Counted from the stretch's first letter, positions 8,068 to 17,631 are shown. The stretch is DNA of 64,000 nt from an uncultured Selenomonas sp. (GCA_947167105.1 CAMVGU010000007.1:49906-113905); one strand, 5' to 3'. The notes: generated from the letters alone by a model not told the origin. Numbers and translations are program-made.

Positions 8068-8111
8068 TGGAATGATTTCGCGTTGCGAAATCTTGAACAA
8101 TGGCGTTATAA
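8068..8111 (+). repeat. 44-bp direct repeat with internal palindrome, copy 1
   Basis: Identical to 8139-8182. Contains the palindrome GATTTCGC-GTT-GCGAAATC. Lies between the divergent DeoR and glf genes. Copy 1 is followed by a tandem GTTATAACTC decamer. Confidence 0.85.
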
Positions 8112-8138
8112 CTCGTTATAACTCGTCGAAACGCTGAT

Positions 8139-8182
8139 TGGAATGATTTCGCGTTGCGAAATCTTGAACAATGGCGTTATAA
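8139..8182 (+). repeat. 44-bp direct repeat with internal palindrome, copy 2
   Basis: Exact copy of 8068-8111, ending 45 bp before the glf start codon. The palindrome could be a regulator binding site. No clear -35/-10 pair is visible in it. Confidence 0.85.
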
Positions 8183-8227
8183 TATTCCTGAAATATCGGG
8201 ACAGTCTAGGGCAGGAGGATGAAACAT

Positions 8228-9355
8228 ATGTATGATTACCTGATTGTGGGCAGCGGTCTTTTCGGTGCTGTCTTTGCCCATGAGATGCGGGCGCGGGGGA
8301 AGTCCGTGCTGGTGCTGGAGAGGCGCCCTCACACGGGGGGCAATATCTACTGTGAGGAGCGGGACGGCATCCGGCTGCATAAGTACGGCGCCCATATTTT
8401 TCACACTTCCTATCAGGATGTCTGGGAGTATGTGAATAAATTCGTGGAATTCAATAACTATGTGAATTCGCCGGTGGCAAATTTCCGGGGGGAGCTTTAC
8501 AACCTGCCCTTCAATATGAATACCTTTACAAAGCTCTGGCCGGATGTGCGCACCCCCGCTGAGGCCGAGGCGAAAATCGCGGCGGAGCGTGAAGCGGCGG
8601 GCATCGGCGAGCCGGAAAATCTGGAGGAACAGGCCATCAGCCTGATCGGACGCACCATCTTCGAGAAGCTTATCCGGGGCTACACGGAAAAGCAGTGGGG
8701 ACGTAGCTGCAAGGAACTGCCGGCCTTCATCATCAAGCGCCTGCCTGTGCGCCTGACTTTCGATAATAATTATTTCAACGATCGCTGGCAGGGCATTCCC
8801 ATGGGAGGCTACAATAAGCTGACGGAGGCGCTGCTGGAGGGCGTGGAAGTGCGCACGGGAGTGGACTATAATGAGCCGGCCGTGCGGGCGGCCTATCAGG
8901 GACAGGCGCAGACAGTGGTCTACACGGGCCTGATTGATGAGTATTTCGGCGGGCGCCTGGGCCGCCTGGAGTACCGGGGCCTGCGCTTTGAGACGGAGGG
9001 GCTGCCGGAGCAGAACCATCAGGGCGTGGCGGTGATGAACTACACGGAGCGGGAGGTGCCCTACACCCGCAGCATCGAGCACAAGCATTTCGAGCCGGAG
9101 GACAGGAAAGCCTTCGAGCAGGCCGTGACCTATGTCACCCGTGAATACCCTGCCGACTGGCAGCCGGGGCAGGAAGCCTACTATCCGGTGAATGACGCCC
9201 GCAACCAGGAGCTCTACCGGCAGTACGCGCAACTCGCCGCAAACGAGCAGGGCGTTATCTTCGGCGGCCGCCTGGCGGAGTATCGCTACTACGATATGGA
9301 CGATGTGGTCAAGAGCGCCCTGGAGTGCGTGGAGAAGTTTGTCCAAATTTCTTGA
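8228..9355 (+). CDS. glf: UDP-galactopyranose mutase
   Basis: 375 residues from ATG 8228 (GCAGGAGG 9 nt upstream; an ATG at 8219 is too close to it). Flavoenzyme that converts UDP-galactopyranose to UDP-galactofuranose for cell-surface polysaccharides. Visible features are the FAD-binding VGSGLFGAV (7-15), ERRPHTGGNIY, KYGAHIFHT, the RGYTEKQWG segment and the C-terminal GRLAEYRYYDMDDV. Length matches the family (about 370). A nearly identical copy of residues 97 to the end lies at 16254-17084 without its N-terminus. No glycosyltransferase genes adjoin it. Confidence 0.93.
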   Translation: MYDYLIVGSGLFGAVFAHEMRARGKSVLVLERRPHTGGNIYCEERDGIRLHKYGAHIFHTSYQDVWEYVNKFVEFNNYVNSPVANFRGELYNLPFNMNTFTKLWPDVRTPAEAEAKIAAEREAAGIGEPENLEEQAISLIGRTIFEKLIRGYTEKQWGRSCKELPAFIIKRLPVRLTFDNNYFNDRWQGIPMGGYNKLTEALLEGVEVRTGVDYNEPAVRAAYQGQAQTVVYTGLIDEYFGGRLGRLEYRGLRFETEGLPEQNHQGVAVMNYTEREVPYTRSIEHKHFEPEDRKAFEQAVTYVTREYPADWQPGQEAYYPVNDARNQELYRQYAQLAANEQGVIFGGRLAEYRYYDMDDVVKSALECVEKFVQIS

Positions 9356-9380
9356 CAAATCCCATAATTTATACTAATAT
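9352..9380 (+). promoter_or_regulatory. sigma-70 type promoter of the mutAB riboswitch transcript
   Basis: TTGACA (9352-9357), a 17-bp spacer and TAATAT (9375-9380). The -35 box overlaps the glf stop codon. Confidence 0.7.
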
Positions 9381-9394
9381 TGTAATGCAAACTG

Positions 9395-9565
9395 AATATG
9401 GTAGGAAGCAGGTGCTCACAGAGCTTAATAGGGAATCCGGTGCAAAGCCGGAGCGGTCCCGCCACTGTGAGGGGGAGTCTTGCGCATTATGTCACTGGGG
9501 TAGATATGCGTACCTTGGGAAGGCGTGCAGGGCGATGAAGCCAAGCCAGGAGAACTGCCTGCTTT
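9395..9565 (+). ncRNA. cobalamin (AdoCbl) riboswitch
   Basis: Has the conserved elements of the B12 riboswitch in order: GGTGCAAAGCCGG, GCGGTCCCGCCACTGTGA and the B12 box AAGCCAGGAGAACTGCCTGC near the 3' end. It lies directly upstream of mutA and is followed by a terminator. The linked genes use AdoCbl as cofactor rather than making or importing it. Whether ligand turns transcription on or off cannot be decided by eye. Confidence 0.93.
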
Positions 9566-9670
9566 AGCATCACCGTTGGCGCATCGGTTGTCTGGTGCGT
9601 CGTGCCTGCGAGCGATGGGTAGGGGATTGAATCTAGGCGTTATGGTCCTGGCAAGGGAGCGTTTATTCGG

Positions 9671-9712
9671 GGGAGCACTGCGTTTGTGGCAGTGCTTTTC
9701 GGAGGTGCTCCC
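9671..9712 (+). promoter_or_regulatory. mutually exclusive hairpins in the mutAB leader
   Basis: An outer stem GGGAGCAC (9671-9678) / GTGCTCCC (9705-9712) and an inner stem AGCACTGC / GCAGTGCT followed by TTT share the AGCAC segment, so they cannot form together. They lie between the riboswitch and the terminator and could be part of the switching mechanism. Confidence 0.45.
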
Positions 9713-9736
9713 GGGGTTGGGCTGCAAGCATGAGAG

Positions 9737-9779
9737 GCAACCTGTCTGCGTTTTTCGCGGGCAGGTTGCTATTTTTTTT
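9737..9779 (+). terminator. intrinsic terminator in the mutAB leader
   Basis: Stem GCAACCTGTCTGCG / CGCGGGCAGGTTGC followed by T8, 28 bp before the mutA start codon. Its place between riboswitch and gene implies transcription attenuation. Confidence 0.85.
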
Positions 9780-9806
9780 CAAAATATCTCATAAGGAGGC
9801 TGTATT

Positions 9807-11996
9807 ATGAGCAGTGGAACTGGCGGACAGGGCGAGCTTGACCTTCAGGCAATCCTGAAAAAGGCCGAGCAGCAGACGGATTTTCCCGATGTGCCCCTGG
9901 ATGAATTCACCCCTCCCACCTATGAGGAGTGGAAGGAGGCATGCATTACTCTTTTGAAGGGGGCGCCCTTCGATAAGAAGATGTATACCAGGACCTATGA
10001 GGGCATTACCTTTGATCCCATGTATTTCCGCAAGGACACGGAGGATATTCTGCCGCGAGACTCTTTCCCCGGCATGGGGGATTTCCTGCGGGGGGCCCAG
10101 GAGAACGGCTATGTGGGCAAGCCCTGGGGTATTGCCCAGTCCTGTGACGAGACGCTGCCCAGGGAGAACAATGAGCTTTTGCGCCACGAGCAGGAGAAAG
10201 GCTCCACTATTTACAATATCCGCCTGGACAGTGCCACCCTGGCGGCCAGGGATGTTCGCGAGGCAGAGGTTCCAGGGGATCAGGGCGTTTCCGTGACCAC
10301 CATGGATGATATGCACGTCCTGCTGGAGGGGCTGAAGCTGGATAAGTTCCCACTGTACATCTATGCAGGTGCCTCGGCTCTGCCCATGCTGGCCCTGACC
10401 ATGGGCAGCCTCAAGGCCTCCGGCAGGGATTTGCAGCAGCTAAGGGGCTTTATCGGCGCCAATCCCATCGGCGAGCTGGCCGAGCATGGCACTCTGCCTG
10501 TATCTTTGGAAAAGCTCTATGACGAGCTGGCAATTTGCGCGAAATGGGTGCAGGAGCATGCGCCGGATCTTAAGACCATTTTCGTCCGCAGCGATGTATT
10601 CAGCCGGGGCGGGGCCAATGATGTCCAGGAGGCGGCTTATACGCTGGCCATGGCGGTTGCCTATATCCGCGCCCTCATAAAGCGGGGCCTCAGCATTGAC
10701 GAGGCGGCAAAGCAGATTGTCTTTGGCTTTTCCATGGGGGCCAATTTCTTCCTGCAGATTGCTAAATTGCGGGCGCTGCGCCCCATCTGGGCGCAGATTG
10801 TGGAGGCTTTTGGGGGCAGCAAGGAGGCGCAGCGCATGCACATTCATGCGAAGCCTGCCCTGTTCTTCAAGACCGTCTACGACCCCTATGTGAATATGCT
10901 CCGCAATACCACGGAGATTTTCTCCGGCGTGGTAGGCGGGCTGGATTCCTTTGAGAGCAGCCCCTTTGATGAGCCCATCCGCAAGGGGGATGAATTCTCC
11001 CGCCGCATTGCCCGCAATGTGCAGATCATCTTGCAGGAGGAATTCGGCCTCCTGCAGCCCATCGACCCGGCGGGCGGCTCCTGGGCTGTGGAAACTCTCA
11101 CCAAACAGATGAAGGAAAAGATTTGGGAGGAGTTTCAGGCCATTGAGGGCAAGGGCGGCATTGCCCAGGCCCTTGCGGCAGGCTATCCCCAGGAGGCTGT
11201 CGCCTCTGTCCTGGAGTCCCGCTTTAAGGCCGCCGAGCTGCGCCGTGACCGCATCGTGGGCAACAATATGTACCCGAATATGACGGAAAAGCTGCTGAAC
11301 CCCAGGACGGAAGACGCAGAAGAACTGAAGCGGCAGAGAACAGCCGATGTGGAGGCCTACCTTTCCGATTTGGATGAGGTCTTCAAGCAGGAGAAGCTGG
11401 CGGCCCTGCAAGGGGCAGGAGCCGGCGCAGATGCTGCCATTGCCGCCGCCCAGGCAGGGGCCACTATTGCCGAGATTGCAGATGCTCTGCACGGTGACAG
11501 CCGGGAGGCGGAGAAGGTTGCCCCCATTGCGCCCCATCGCTGGAGCGAGCGTTTCGAGGCTCTGCGGCAGACCACGGAGGCATATAGGGATAAGCATCAG
11601 GATAATGTGAAAATCTTCCTGGCCAATATGGGGCCTATCCCACAGCATAAGGCCCGGGCGGACTTCACCACAGGCTTTTTGCAGGTTGGTGCCTTTGAGG
11701 TGCTGACGAATAACGGCTTTGCCACTGTGGAGGAAGCTGCCGCTGCCGCCAGGGAGTCAGGAGCGGATGCCGTGGTCATTTGCTCCACTGATGCCACCTA
11801 TCCTGACATAGTTCCCCAGCTTGCGCCGAAGCTTCACGCAGCGCTGCCCCAGGCTACGGTGTTCCTGGCAGGCGCGGCTCCCAAGGAGCTTCTGGACACC
11901 TACAAGGAAGCGGGCATTGACGAGTACATTTCTGTCCGTGCCAACTGTTACCAGATCCTGCAGCTTTTACAGAAAAAGAAAGGGATGATTGCATAA
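9807..11996 (+). CDS. mutA: methylmalonyl-CoA mutase small subunit
   Basis: 729 residues. Non-catalytic partner of MutB in the AdoCbl-dependent conversion of succinyl-CoA and methylmalonyl-CoA, part of propionate production. The TIM-barrel domain has [12 protein letters not shown] and [14 protein letters not shown]. The C-terminal domain has the cobalamin-binding fold (about 600-729) but carries [10 protein letters not shown] where MutB has DGHDRG, so the cobalt-ligand His motif is missing, as expected for the small subunit. It is longer than the roughly 620-640 residues of some homologues. Ribosome binding site ATAAGGAGG. Its TAA overlaps the mutB ATG (TAATG). Confidence 0.93.
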   Translation: MSSGTGGQGELDLQAILKKAEQQTDFPDVPLDEFTPPTYEEWKEACITLLKGAPFDKKMYTRTYEGITFDPMYFRKDTEDILPRDSFPGMGDFLRGAQENGYVGKPWGIAQSCDETLPRENNELLRHEQEKGSTIYNIRLDSATLAARDVREAEVPGDQGVSVTTMDDMHVLLEGLKLDKFPLYIYAGASALPMLALTMGSLKASGRDLQQLRGFIGANPIGELAEHGTLPVSLEKLYDELAICAKWVQEHAPDLKTIFVRSDVFSRGGANDVQEAAYTLAMAVAYIRALIKRGLSIDEAAKQIVFGFSMGANFFLQIAKLRALRPIWAQIVEAFGGSKEAQRMHIHAKPALFFKTVYDPYVNMLRNTTEIFSGVVGGLDSFESSPFDEPIRKGDEFSRRIARNVQIILQEEFGLLQPIDPAGGSWAVETLTKQMKEKIWEEFQAIEGKGGIAQALAAGYPQEAVASVLESRFKAAELRRDRIVGNNMYPNMTEKLLNPRTEDAEELKRQRTADVEAYLSDLDEVFKQEKLAALQGAGAGADAAIAAAQAGATIAEIADALHGDSREAEKVAPIAPHRWSERFEALRQTTEAYRDKHQDNVKIFLANMGPIPQHKARADFTTGFLQVGAFEVLTNNGFATVEEAAAAARESGADAVVICSTDATYPDIVPQLAPKLHAALPQATVFLAGAAPKELLDTYKEAGIDEYISVRANCYQILQLLQKKKGMIA

Positions 11997-14212
11997 TGGC
12001 AGCCTACACCAATGCTCAGGGCCAAGACCCTGATTTCACTAAAATCAGCTTGCAGGATGCTCCCAAGGCCGATGCCGGGGAGTGGAAGAAGCGGTTCGAG
12101 GCCAAGGCCGGGGCGGAGTTTGACTCCCTCACCCGCCGCACCATGGAGCATATTCCCGTCAAGCCCCTTTACAACCACGATGAATACGACCACATGAATC
12201 ATCTGGATTTTGCCAGCGGCATTCCGCCCTGCCTCCGGGGGCCTTATTCCACTATGTATGTGTTCCGTCCCTGGACTGTGCGCCAGTATGCGGGCTTTTC
12301 CACGGCGGAGGAATCCAATGCCTTTTATCGCAGGAACCTGGCCGCAGGACAGAAGGGGCTTTCCATTGCCTTCGACCTGCCTACCCATCGCGGCTATGAT
12401 GCGGACAATCCCCGGGTGGTGGGTGATGTGGGCAAGGCAGGGGTGTCCGTCTGCTCCATGCTGGATATGAACATCCTGTTCTCCGGCATACCTTTGGATC
12501 AGATGTCCGTGTCCATGACCATGAACGGCGCTGTCCTGCCCATCCTGGCCTTCTTTATCCAGTCCGGCGTTGAGCAGGGGGTGGACAAGAAGATTATGGC
12601 GGGCACCATCCAGAACGATATCCTGAAAGAGTTTATGGTGCGCAATACCTACATCTATCCGCCTGATATGTCCATGCGCATCATCGGGGATATTTTCGAG
12701 TACACCACGAAATACATGCCGAAGTTCAACAGCATTTCCATCTCCGGCTACCATATGCAGGAGGCAGGTGCCCCGGCGGATATCGAGCTGGGCTATACCC
12801 TGGCGGACGGCCTGGAGTACATCCGCACGGGCATCAAGGCGGGGCTGCCCGTGGATGCCTTTGCCAAGCGGCTCTCCTTCTTCTGGGCCATCGGCAAGAA
12901 CTACTTTATGGAAGTGGCCAAGATGCGGGCGGCCCGGGTGCTCTGGGCGAAGATTGTCAAGTCCTTCGGGGCTAAGGACCCGAAGTCCATGGCCCTGCGT
13001 ACCCACTGCCAGACCTCCGGCTGGTCCCTGACGGCCCAGGACCCCTTCAACAACATTTCCCGCACGGCTATGGAGGCCATGGGGGCAGCCCTGGGCCACA
13101 CCCAGTCCCTGCACACCAATGCGCTGGATGAGGCCATTGCCCTGCCCACGGATTTCTCCGCCCGTATTGCCCGCAATACCCAGCTCTACATCCAGGATGA
13201 GACCAGCGTCTGCAAGATTATCGATCCCTGGGGCGGCTCCTACTATGTGGAAGCCCTCACCAATGAGATTATCCGCCGGGCCTGGGCTCATATCCAGGAG
13301 GTGGAGGCCCTGGGCGGCATGGCGAAAGCCATTTCCACGGGCCTGCCCAAGATGCGCATTGAGGAAGCGGCGGCCCGCCGCCAGGCCCAGATCGACTCCG
13401 GCAATGAGACCATTGTGGGGCTCAACAAGTACCGCCTGGAGAAGGAAGATCCCCTGGAGATTCTTGCCATCGACAATACCGCTGTCCGCAATGCCCAGGT
13501 AGAGCGCCTGGAGAAGCTGCGCCGGGAGCGCAACGAAGATGATGTGCGCGCCGCCCTGGAGGCCATTACCAAGGCGGCGGAAAGCCGTGACAACGGCAAT
13601 CTCCTGGAATGTGCCGTGGAAGCCGCGCGGGTGCGCGCGTCTTTGGGCGAGATTTCCGATGCGGTGGAGAAGGTTTCGGGACGTTATCAGGCCGTTATCC
13701 ACACCATTTCCGGCGTGTACTCCGCCGAGTTTACGGACAAGACGGAGCTGGACAAGGCCAGAAGCATGGCGGATGAGTTCGAGCAGCTTACCGGGCGCCG
13801 CCCCCGCATCTTCGTGGCGAAGATGGGCCAGGACGGTCACGACCGGGGCCAGAAGGTCATCGCTTCTTCCTTTGCGGATATGGGCTGGGATGTGGATGTG
13901 GGGCCACTTTTCCAGACCCCGGAGGAGACTGCCCAGGATGCGGTGGACAACGATGTGCATATGGTAGGCTTCAGTTCCCTGGCTGCCGGGCACAATACCC
14001 TCTTGCCGCAGCTCGTTGATGAGCTGAAGAAGCTGGGCCGCGAGGACATCATGGTCTGCATCGGCGGCGTTATCCCCGTGCAGGATTATGACAATCTCTA
14101 TCAGCATGGTGCCGTGGCTATTTTCGCACCGGGAACCAATATCCCCGAAGCGGGCATCAAGCTCCTGACCCTGCTTATGGAGCGTGCCAGGGAAGAAATG
14201 GCAGAGGAATAA
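11996..14212 (+). CDS. mutB: methylmalonyl-CoA mutase large (catalytic) subunit
   Basis: 738 residues. Catalytic subunit that binds AdoCbl and rearranges (R)-methylmalonyl-CoA and succinyl-CoA. The N-terminal barrel contains [20 protein letters not shown] and the substrate region [20 protein letters not shown]. The C-terminal cobalamin domain has DGHDRG (about 610-617; His is the lower cobalt ligand), GFSSLAAGH and the IGGVIP segment. Its start overlaps the mutA stop by one base, so translation is coupled. Controlled by the upstream riboswitch. Confidence 0.96.
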   Translation: MAAYTNAQGQDPDFTKISLQDAPKADAGEWKKRFEAKAGAEFDSLTRRTMEHIPVKPLYNHDEYDHMNHLDFASGIPPCLRGPYSTMYVFRPWTVRQYAGFSTAEESNAFYRRNLAAGQKGLSIAFDLPTHRGYDADNPRVVGDVGKAGVSVCSMLDMNILFSGIPLDQMSVSMTMNGAVLPILAFFIQSGVEQGVDKKIMAGTIQNDILKEFMVRNTYIYPPDMSMRIIGDIFEYTTKYMPKFNSISISGYHMQEAGAPADIELGYTLADGLEYIRTGIKAGLPVDAFAKRLSFFWAIGKNYFMEVAKMRAARVLWAKIVKSFGAKDPKSMALRTHCQTSGWSLTAQDPFNNISRTAMEAMGAALGHTQSLHTNALDEAIALPTDFSARIARNTQLYIQDETSVCKIIDPWGGSYYVEALTNEIIRRAWAHIQEVEALGGMAKAISTGLPKMRIEEAAARRQAQIDSGNETIVGLNKYRLEKEDPLEILAIDNTAVRNAQVERLEKLRRERNEDDVRAALEAITKAAESRDNGNLLECAVEAARVRASLGEISDAVEKVSGRYQAVIHTISGVYSAEFTDKTELDKARSMADEFEQLTGRRPRIFVAKMGQDGHDRGQKVIASSFADMGWDVDVGPLFQTPEETAQDAVDNDVHMVGFSSLAAGHNTLLPQLVDELKKLGREDIMVCIGGVIPVQDYDNLYQHGAVAIFAPGTNIPEAGIKLLTLLMERAREEMAEE

Positions 14213-14230
14213 GAAAAATAAGCTGATATG

Positions 14231-14262
14231 GCCTTCCCCTTCCCCGCAGAGAAGGGGAGGGC
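14231..14262. repeat. CCTTCCCC-type hairpin repeat
   Basis: CCCCTTC / GAAGGGG stem between mutB and meaB. It resembles the CCTTCCCCTCTGGGGAAGG elements at 50226 and 59028. Probably a REP-like dispersed element. Confidence 0.45.
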
Positions 14263-14290
14263 TGATTGATTCTTTTGGGAGGGGGTACAG

Positions 14291-15478
14291 ATGGAGCAGA
14301 AATACACAACCTCCAAGCCCAGCTGGGTGCCGGAGGAACCCAATGAAAAATTTGCCTGTTCTGTTATGAGTGGCATTGATGGCATCAAGGATACAACCGT
14401 GGGCAATATCAATCCGGCCATCGCCAGCGGCAGGGTAAAGCCCAAGCGCCGCATGATCCTCTCCGAGGACGATTATGTGGAGGGGGTGGCCAGGGGGGAT
14501 CGCATGACTTTATCCCGGGCCATCACCCTGATTGAGAGCAACAGCCCCCGCCATTTTGCCAAGGCCCAGCGGGTGCTGCAGAGGCTGCTGCCCCGCACGG
14601 GCAAGGCCCTCCGCATCGGCTTTACCGGCGTGCCAGGGGCCGGCAAGAGCACCACCATCGAGGCTTTCGGCAATATGCTCTGCGACGAGGGCCACAGGGT
14701 GGCTGTCCTCACCGTTGACCCCACCAGCTCTGTCACCCGCGGCTCCATTCTCGGTGACAAGACCCGCATGGGCACCCTTTCCCGCCGCCCGGAAGCCTTC
14801 ATCCGGCCTTCACCGGCGGGGGGCACCCTGGGCGGGGTGGCGCGTAAGAGCCGCGAAACTATGCTGATGTGCGAGGCTGCGGGCTACGACATTATCATCA
14901 TCGAGACGGTGGGTGTAGGGCAGTCGGAGACCACGGTGCGCTCCATGGTGGATTTCTTCCTGCTGATTGTGCTCACGGGAGCGGGCGATGACCTGCAGGG
15001 CATCAAAAAGGGCATCATGGAGCTGGCGGATGCCATTGTCATCAACAAGGCCGACGGGGATAATCTCGTGAAGGCCAAGGTAGCCAGGGGGGAATATGAG
15101 CGCATGCTCGAGTACATCCGCCCCGCCACCCCCGGCTGGGCCACCCATGCCTATCTCTGCTCCGCCCTGGAAAAAACGGGGCTGAAGGAACTCTGGCAGG
15201 TCATTCGGGCCTTTCAGGAAATGACCACGGAAAGCGGCGTCTGGCAAAAGCGCCGGGAAGGGCAGCTTTTGGATTGGATGCACAGCATGATCGATGAGCA
15301 TCTGCATAACCTGTTCTTTGAGGATGCCGTGGTCACGGGACGCATGCCGGAGATCCGGGAGGCGGTGCTGAAAGGAACGATTTCACCCACCCAGGCGGTG
15401 GCGGAACTCGTTAATCTCTTTGATGTGAAGCGGGCGGCCATGCGGCAGGTGGATCTTTTCCACCCCGAGCGGGAGTGA
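14291..15478 (+). CDS. meaB: MeaB-type GTPase, methylmalonyl-CoA mutase chaperone
   Basis: 395 residues. G3E-family GTPase that protects and reloads the AdoCbl cofactor of methylmalonyl-CoA mutase. Motifs: Walker A GVPGAGKST (about 116-124), DPTSSVTRGSILGDKTRM, ETVGVGQSE (switch region) and NKAD (guanine specificity). About 50 residues at the N-terminus precede the usual MeaB start. The C-terminus has the dimerisation region. It follows mutB by 78 nt and probably belongs to the same transcript. Ribosome binding site GGGAGGGGG. Confidence 0.93.
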   Translation: MEQKYTTSKPSWVPEEPNEKFACSVMSGIDGIKDTTVGNINPAIASGRVKPKRRMILSEDDYVEGVARGDRMTLSRAITLIESNSPRHFAKAQRVLQRLLPRTGKALRIGFTGVPGAGKSTTIEAFGNMLCDEGHRVAVLTVDPTSSVTRGSILGDKTRMGTLSRRPEAFIRPSPAGGTLGGVARKSRETMLMCEAAGYDIIIIETVGVGQSETTVRSMVDFFLLIVLTGAGDDLQGIKKGIMELADAIVINKADGDNLVKAKVARGEYERMLEYIRPATPGWATHAYLCSALEKTGLKELWQVIRAFQEMTTESGVWQKRREGQLLDWMHSMIDEHLHNLFFEDAVVTGRMPEIREAVLKGTISPTQAVAELVNLFDVKRAAMRQVDLFHPERE

Positions 15479-15486
15479 GGACATTC

Positions 15487-16050
15487 ATGTACACGAAGAA
15501 AATTTATTTCTCCGGCGGGGATTTCCACGAGCTCCAGGAAGTATTCTGCAACCTGCCGGGGGTGACAGACACACGTACAGGCTATATCAATGCCCATGGG
15601 GCAGCGGATTTCGACAGTGTAGCTGACGGCAGCCTCAGGGCCTATATGGGGGTGGAAGTGGTCTTTAATCCCAAGAAGATGGATCTTTCCAAGCTGATGG
15701 ATGTCTTTTTTGCCGTGGTGAATCCTTATGTCCCCGACGGGCAGGGGCGGGCACGGGGAGAAATGTACCGGGCAGGTGTCTTTTATGCAGATGCCGAGGA
15801 CGAGCCACAGGTAGAGCTGCATGTAAATTTCATTGCCAGCAGGGGCAAGCCCCCGGCAGGGAACTGCTTAGGTCTGACCATGAACGACCCGAACAGCGAC
15901 CCCAGGCTGACAAGGCAGTGCTTTTGCCTGGCGCAGCCCATAGAGAGCTTTCAGTCGGCAGAGCCGCAGCATCAGCATTATTTTGAGAGCCATGCCAGGG
16001 ATGATACCTGCATTGATTTTGCCAGATTGAAGGCTTGCCTGAGGTTCTGA
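15487..16050 (+). CDS. MsrA-like protein lacking the catalytic cysteine
   Basis: 187 residues from ATG 15487 (GTGAGG upstream). The layout matches peptide methionine sulfoxide reductase A: an N-terminal YFSGGDFHELQ where MsrA has GGCFW, LPGV..TRTGY, VVFNPKKMDLSKLMDVFF, a YRAGVFY segment where MsrA has YRSAIFY, and HQHYF near the end. The active-site Cys of GGCFW is replaced by Asp, so normal reductase activity is not expected. Three other Cys lie towards the C-terminus. It follows meaB by 8 nt. It may be a structural or binding derivative, or an enzyme with another activity. Confidence 0.65.
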   Translation: MYTKKIYFSGGDFHELQEVFCNLPGVTDTRTGYINAHGAADFDSVADGSLRAYMGVEVVFNPKKMDLSKLMDVFFAVVNPYVPDGQGRARGEMYRAGVFYADAEDEPQVELHVNFIASRGKPPAGNCLGLTMNDPNSDPRLTRQCFCLAQPIESFQSAEPQHQHYFESHARDDTCIDFARLKACLRF

Positions 16051-16066
16051 GCTGCTTTATCAGTTC

Positions 16067-16121
16067 ATAAAAGCAAAATCCCCGGGGCAGATTTTTCCTG
16101 CCTCGGGGACTTTGCTTTTAT
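16067..16121. terminator. long hairpin terminator, likely bidirectional
   Basis: ATAAAAGCAAA and CCCCG...GGGGCAG pair with CTGCC...CGGGG and TTTGCTTTTAT. It serves the mutAB-meaB transcript on the plus strand and the rubrerythrin remnant on the minus strand. A similar hairpin follows the intact rubrerythrin gene (35574-35615). Confidence 0.75.
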
Positions 16122-16130
16122 GGTTCCTGC

Positions 16131-16253
16131 TTAGAAATTTGCTTCGCTGATCTCGAAGAAGCTCTGGGGATGGGCGCAGGCGGGGCAAATCTCCGGCGCC
16201 TTGGTGCCTACCACGATATGACCGCAGTTGCGGCACTCCCATACCTTCACTTC
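16131..16253 (-). pseudogene. rubrerythrin 3' fragment (rubredoxin-like domain only)
   Basis: Forty codons from [12 protein letters not shown] to EISEANF and stop, the C-terminal rubredoxin-like domain with two CxxC-type pairs. It is close to, but not identical with, the end of the rubrerythrin at 35627-36163 (KAPEICPAC against QAPEICPTC). The diiron domain is missing. At 16253/16254 the sequence passes directly into the glf fragment in the opposite orientation. Confidence 0.85.
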
Positions 16254-17084
16254 ATGAATACCTTTACAAAACTCTGGCCGGATGTGCGTACCCCCGCTGA
16301 GGCCGAGGCGAAAATCGCGGCGGAGCGTGAAGCGGCGGGCATCGGCGAGCCGGAAAATCTGGAGGAACAGGCCATCAGCCTGATCGGACGCACCATCTTC
16401 GAGAAGCTTATCCGGGGCTACACGGAAAAGCAGTGGGGACGTAGCTGCAAGGAACTGCCGGCCTTCATCATCAAGCGCCTGCCTGTGCGCCTGACTTTCG
16501 ATAATAATTATTTCAACGATCGCTGGCAGGGCATTCCCATGGGAGGCTACAATAAGCTGACGGAGGCGCTGCTGGAGGGCGTGGAAGTGCGCACGGGAGT
16601 GGACTATAATGAGCCGGCCGTGCGGGCGGCCTATCAGGGACAGGCGCAGACAGTGGTCTACACGGGCCTGATTGATGAGTATTTCGGCGGGCGCCTGGGC
16701 CGCCTGGAGTACCGGGGCCTGCGCTTTGAGACGGAGGGGCTGCCGGAGCAGAACCATCAGGGCGTGGCGGTGATGAACTACACGGAGCGGGAGGTGCCCT
16801 ACACCCGCAGCATCGAGCACAAGCATTTCGAGCCGGAGGACAGGAAAGCCTTCGAGCAGGCCGTGACCTATGTCACCCGTGAATACCCTGCCGACTGGCA
16901 GCCGGGGCAGGAAGCCTACTATCCGGTGAATGACGCCCGCAACCAGGAGCTCTACCGGCAGTACGCGGAACTCGCCGCAGACGAGCAGGGCGTTATCTTC
17001 GGCGGCCGCCTGGCGGAGTACCGCTACTACGATATGGACGATGTGGTCAAGAGCGCCCTGGAGTGCGTGGAGAAGCAAAATTAG
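16254..17084 (+). pseudogene. glf: glf fragment (UDP-galactopyranose mutase residues 97 to the end)
   Basis: Begins exactly at the codons MNTFTKLWPD of glf and stays about 99% identical at the DNA level with 8516-9336. It then ends EKQN instead of EKFVQIS. The FAD-binding N-terminus (VGSGLFG, GGNIY) is gone, so no functional mutase is expected even if an open frame that includes antisense rubrerythrin codons leads into it. The few differences (for example a Q/E and an N/D change near the end) indicate a recent copy. Confidence 0.88.
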
Positions 17085-17120
17085 GACAAGAAAAAGCATG
17101 GCAGCTTCCTGAAATAAAAG

Positions 17121-17152
17121 AGCCCCGCAAGGCAGGAAACTTTGCGGGGCTT
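17121..17152 (-). terminator. intrinsic terminator
   Basis: AGCCCCGCAA / TTGCGGGGCT stem. On the minus strand it is followed by CTTTTATTT, so it fits the XRE regulator gene upstream on that strand. It could also stop plus-strand transcription. Confidence 0.65.
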
Positions 17153-17220
17153 GTATAATATATACACATGGCAGTTCGTTAAGCTTGAAGCGAGCTTGGA
17201 GATAGTCAGGAATCTGCTGT

Positions 17221-17631
17221 TTATTGGCTGTCTATATCGTGGAAGTAGTCTACCTGGATATCCACGGCCTTTTGGTGTTCCGGCTTTAATTTTCGGTATT
17301 TTCTCACGAGATTAGACTCATGCTCGGAGTAGGGCGGTGCGTGATAGACAGGCTTGGTGCTGTAGGAAGCAAGAGTCGTGTCACCCGCCTGTGGCAAAGC
17401 CTCACGGCATATCTGGCCATAGTCAACTCCCTCGGAGCGCCCCAGCAAGTAGTCCGTAGAAACATGAAAGAAGTCTGCCAGCTTGGGCAGGTTTCTCTTT
17501 ATGCTACCGCCGTGCTCATATTTCACGTAGGTGGTGCGGTCTATGCCCAGGGCCTTGGCAATCTCGTCCTGGGACATATGGCGAGCCTCTCGCAGTTCTC
17601 GCAGGATTTGTGCGGTTTTCAATGGAGTCAC
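17221..17631 (-). CDS. XRE-family helix-turn-helix regulator
   Basis: 136 residues from GTG 17631. An N-terminal Cro/C1-type HTH (about 8-62: LRELREARHMSQDEIAKAL, DRTTYVKYEHG, LADFFHVSTDYLLGRS) is followed by a linker of about 70 residues with no recognised domain. It is divergent from the exported-protein island starting at 17886 and could regulate it, though only position suggests this. Confidence 0.8.
   Translation of the reverse strand: MTPLKTAQILRELREARHMSQDEIAKALGIDRTTYVKYEHGGSIKRNLPKLADFFHVSTDYLLGRSEGVDYGQICREALPQAGDTTLASYSTKPVYHAPPYSEHESNLVRKYRKLKPEHQKAVDIQVDYFHDIDSQ

Noticed and set aside
8177..9358. Open frame of 393 codons antisense to glf
   Set aside because: Mirrors the GC-rich codon bias of glf, has no ribosome binding site and no domain. 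The plus strand is a clear enzyme.
11948..14107. Open frame of 719 codons antisense to mutB
   Set aside because: Antisense shadow of a strongly conserved gene; composition is His/Gly/Leu-rich without domains.
16131..17099. Minus-strand open frame joining antisense glf to the rubredoxin-like domain
   Set aside because: The long N-terminal part is only antisense glf. It is a chance fusion over the chimeric junction, not a new protein.
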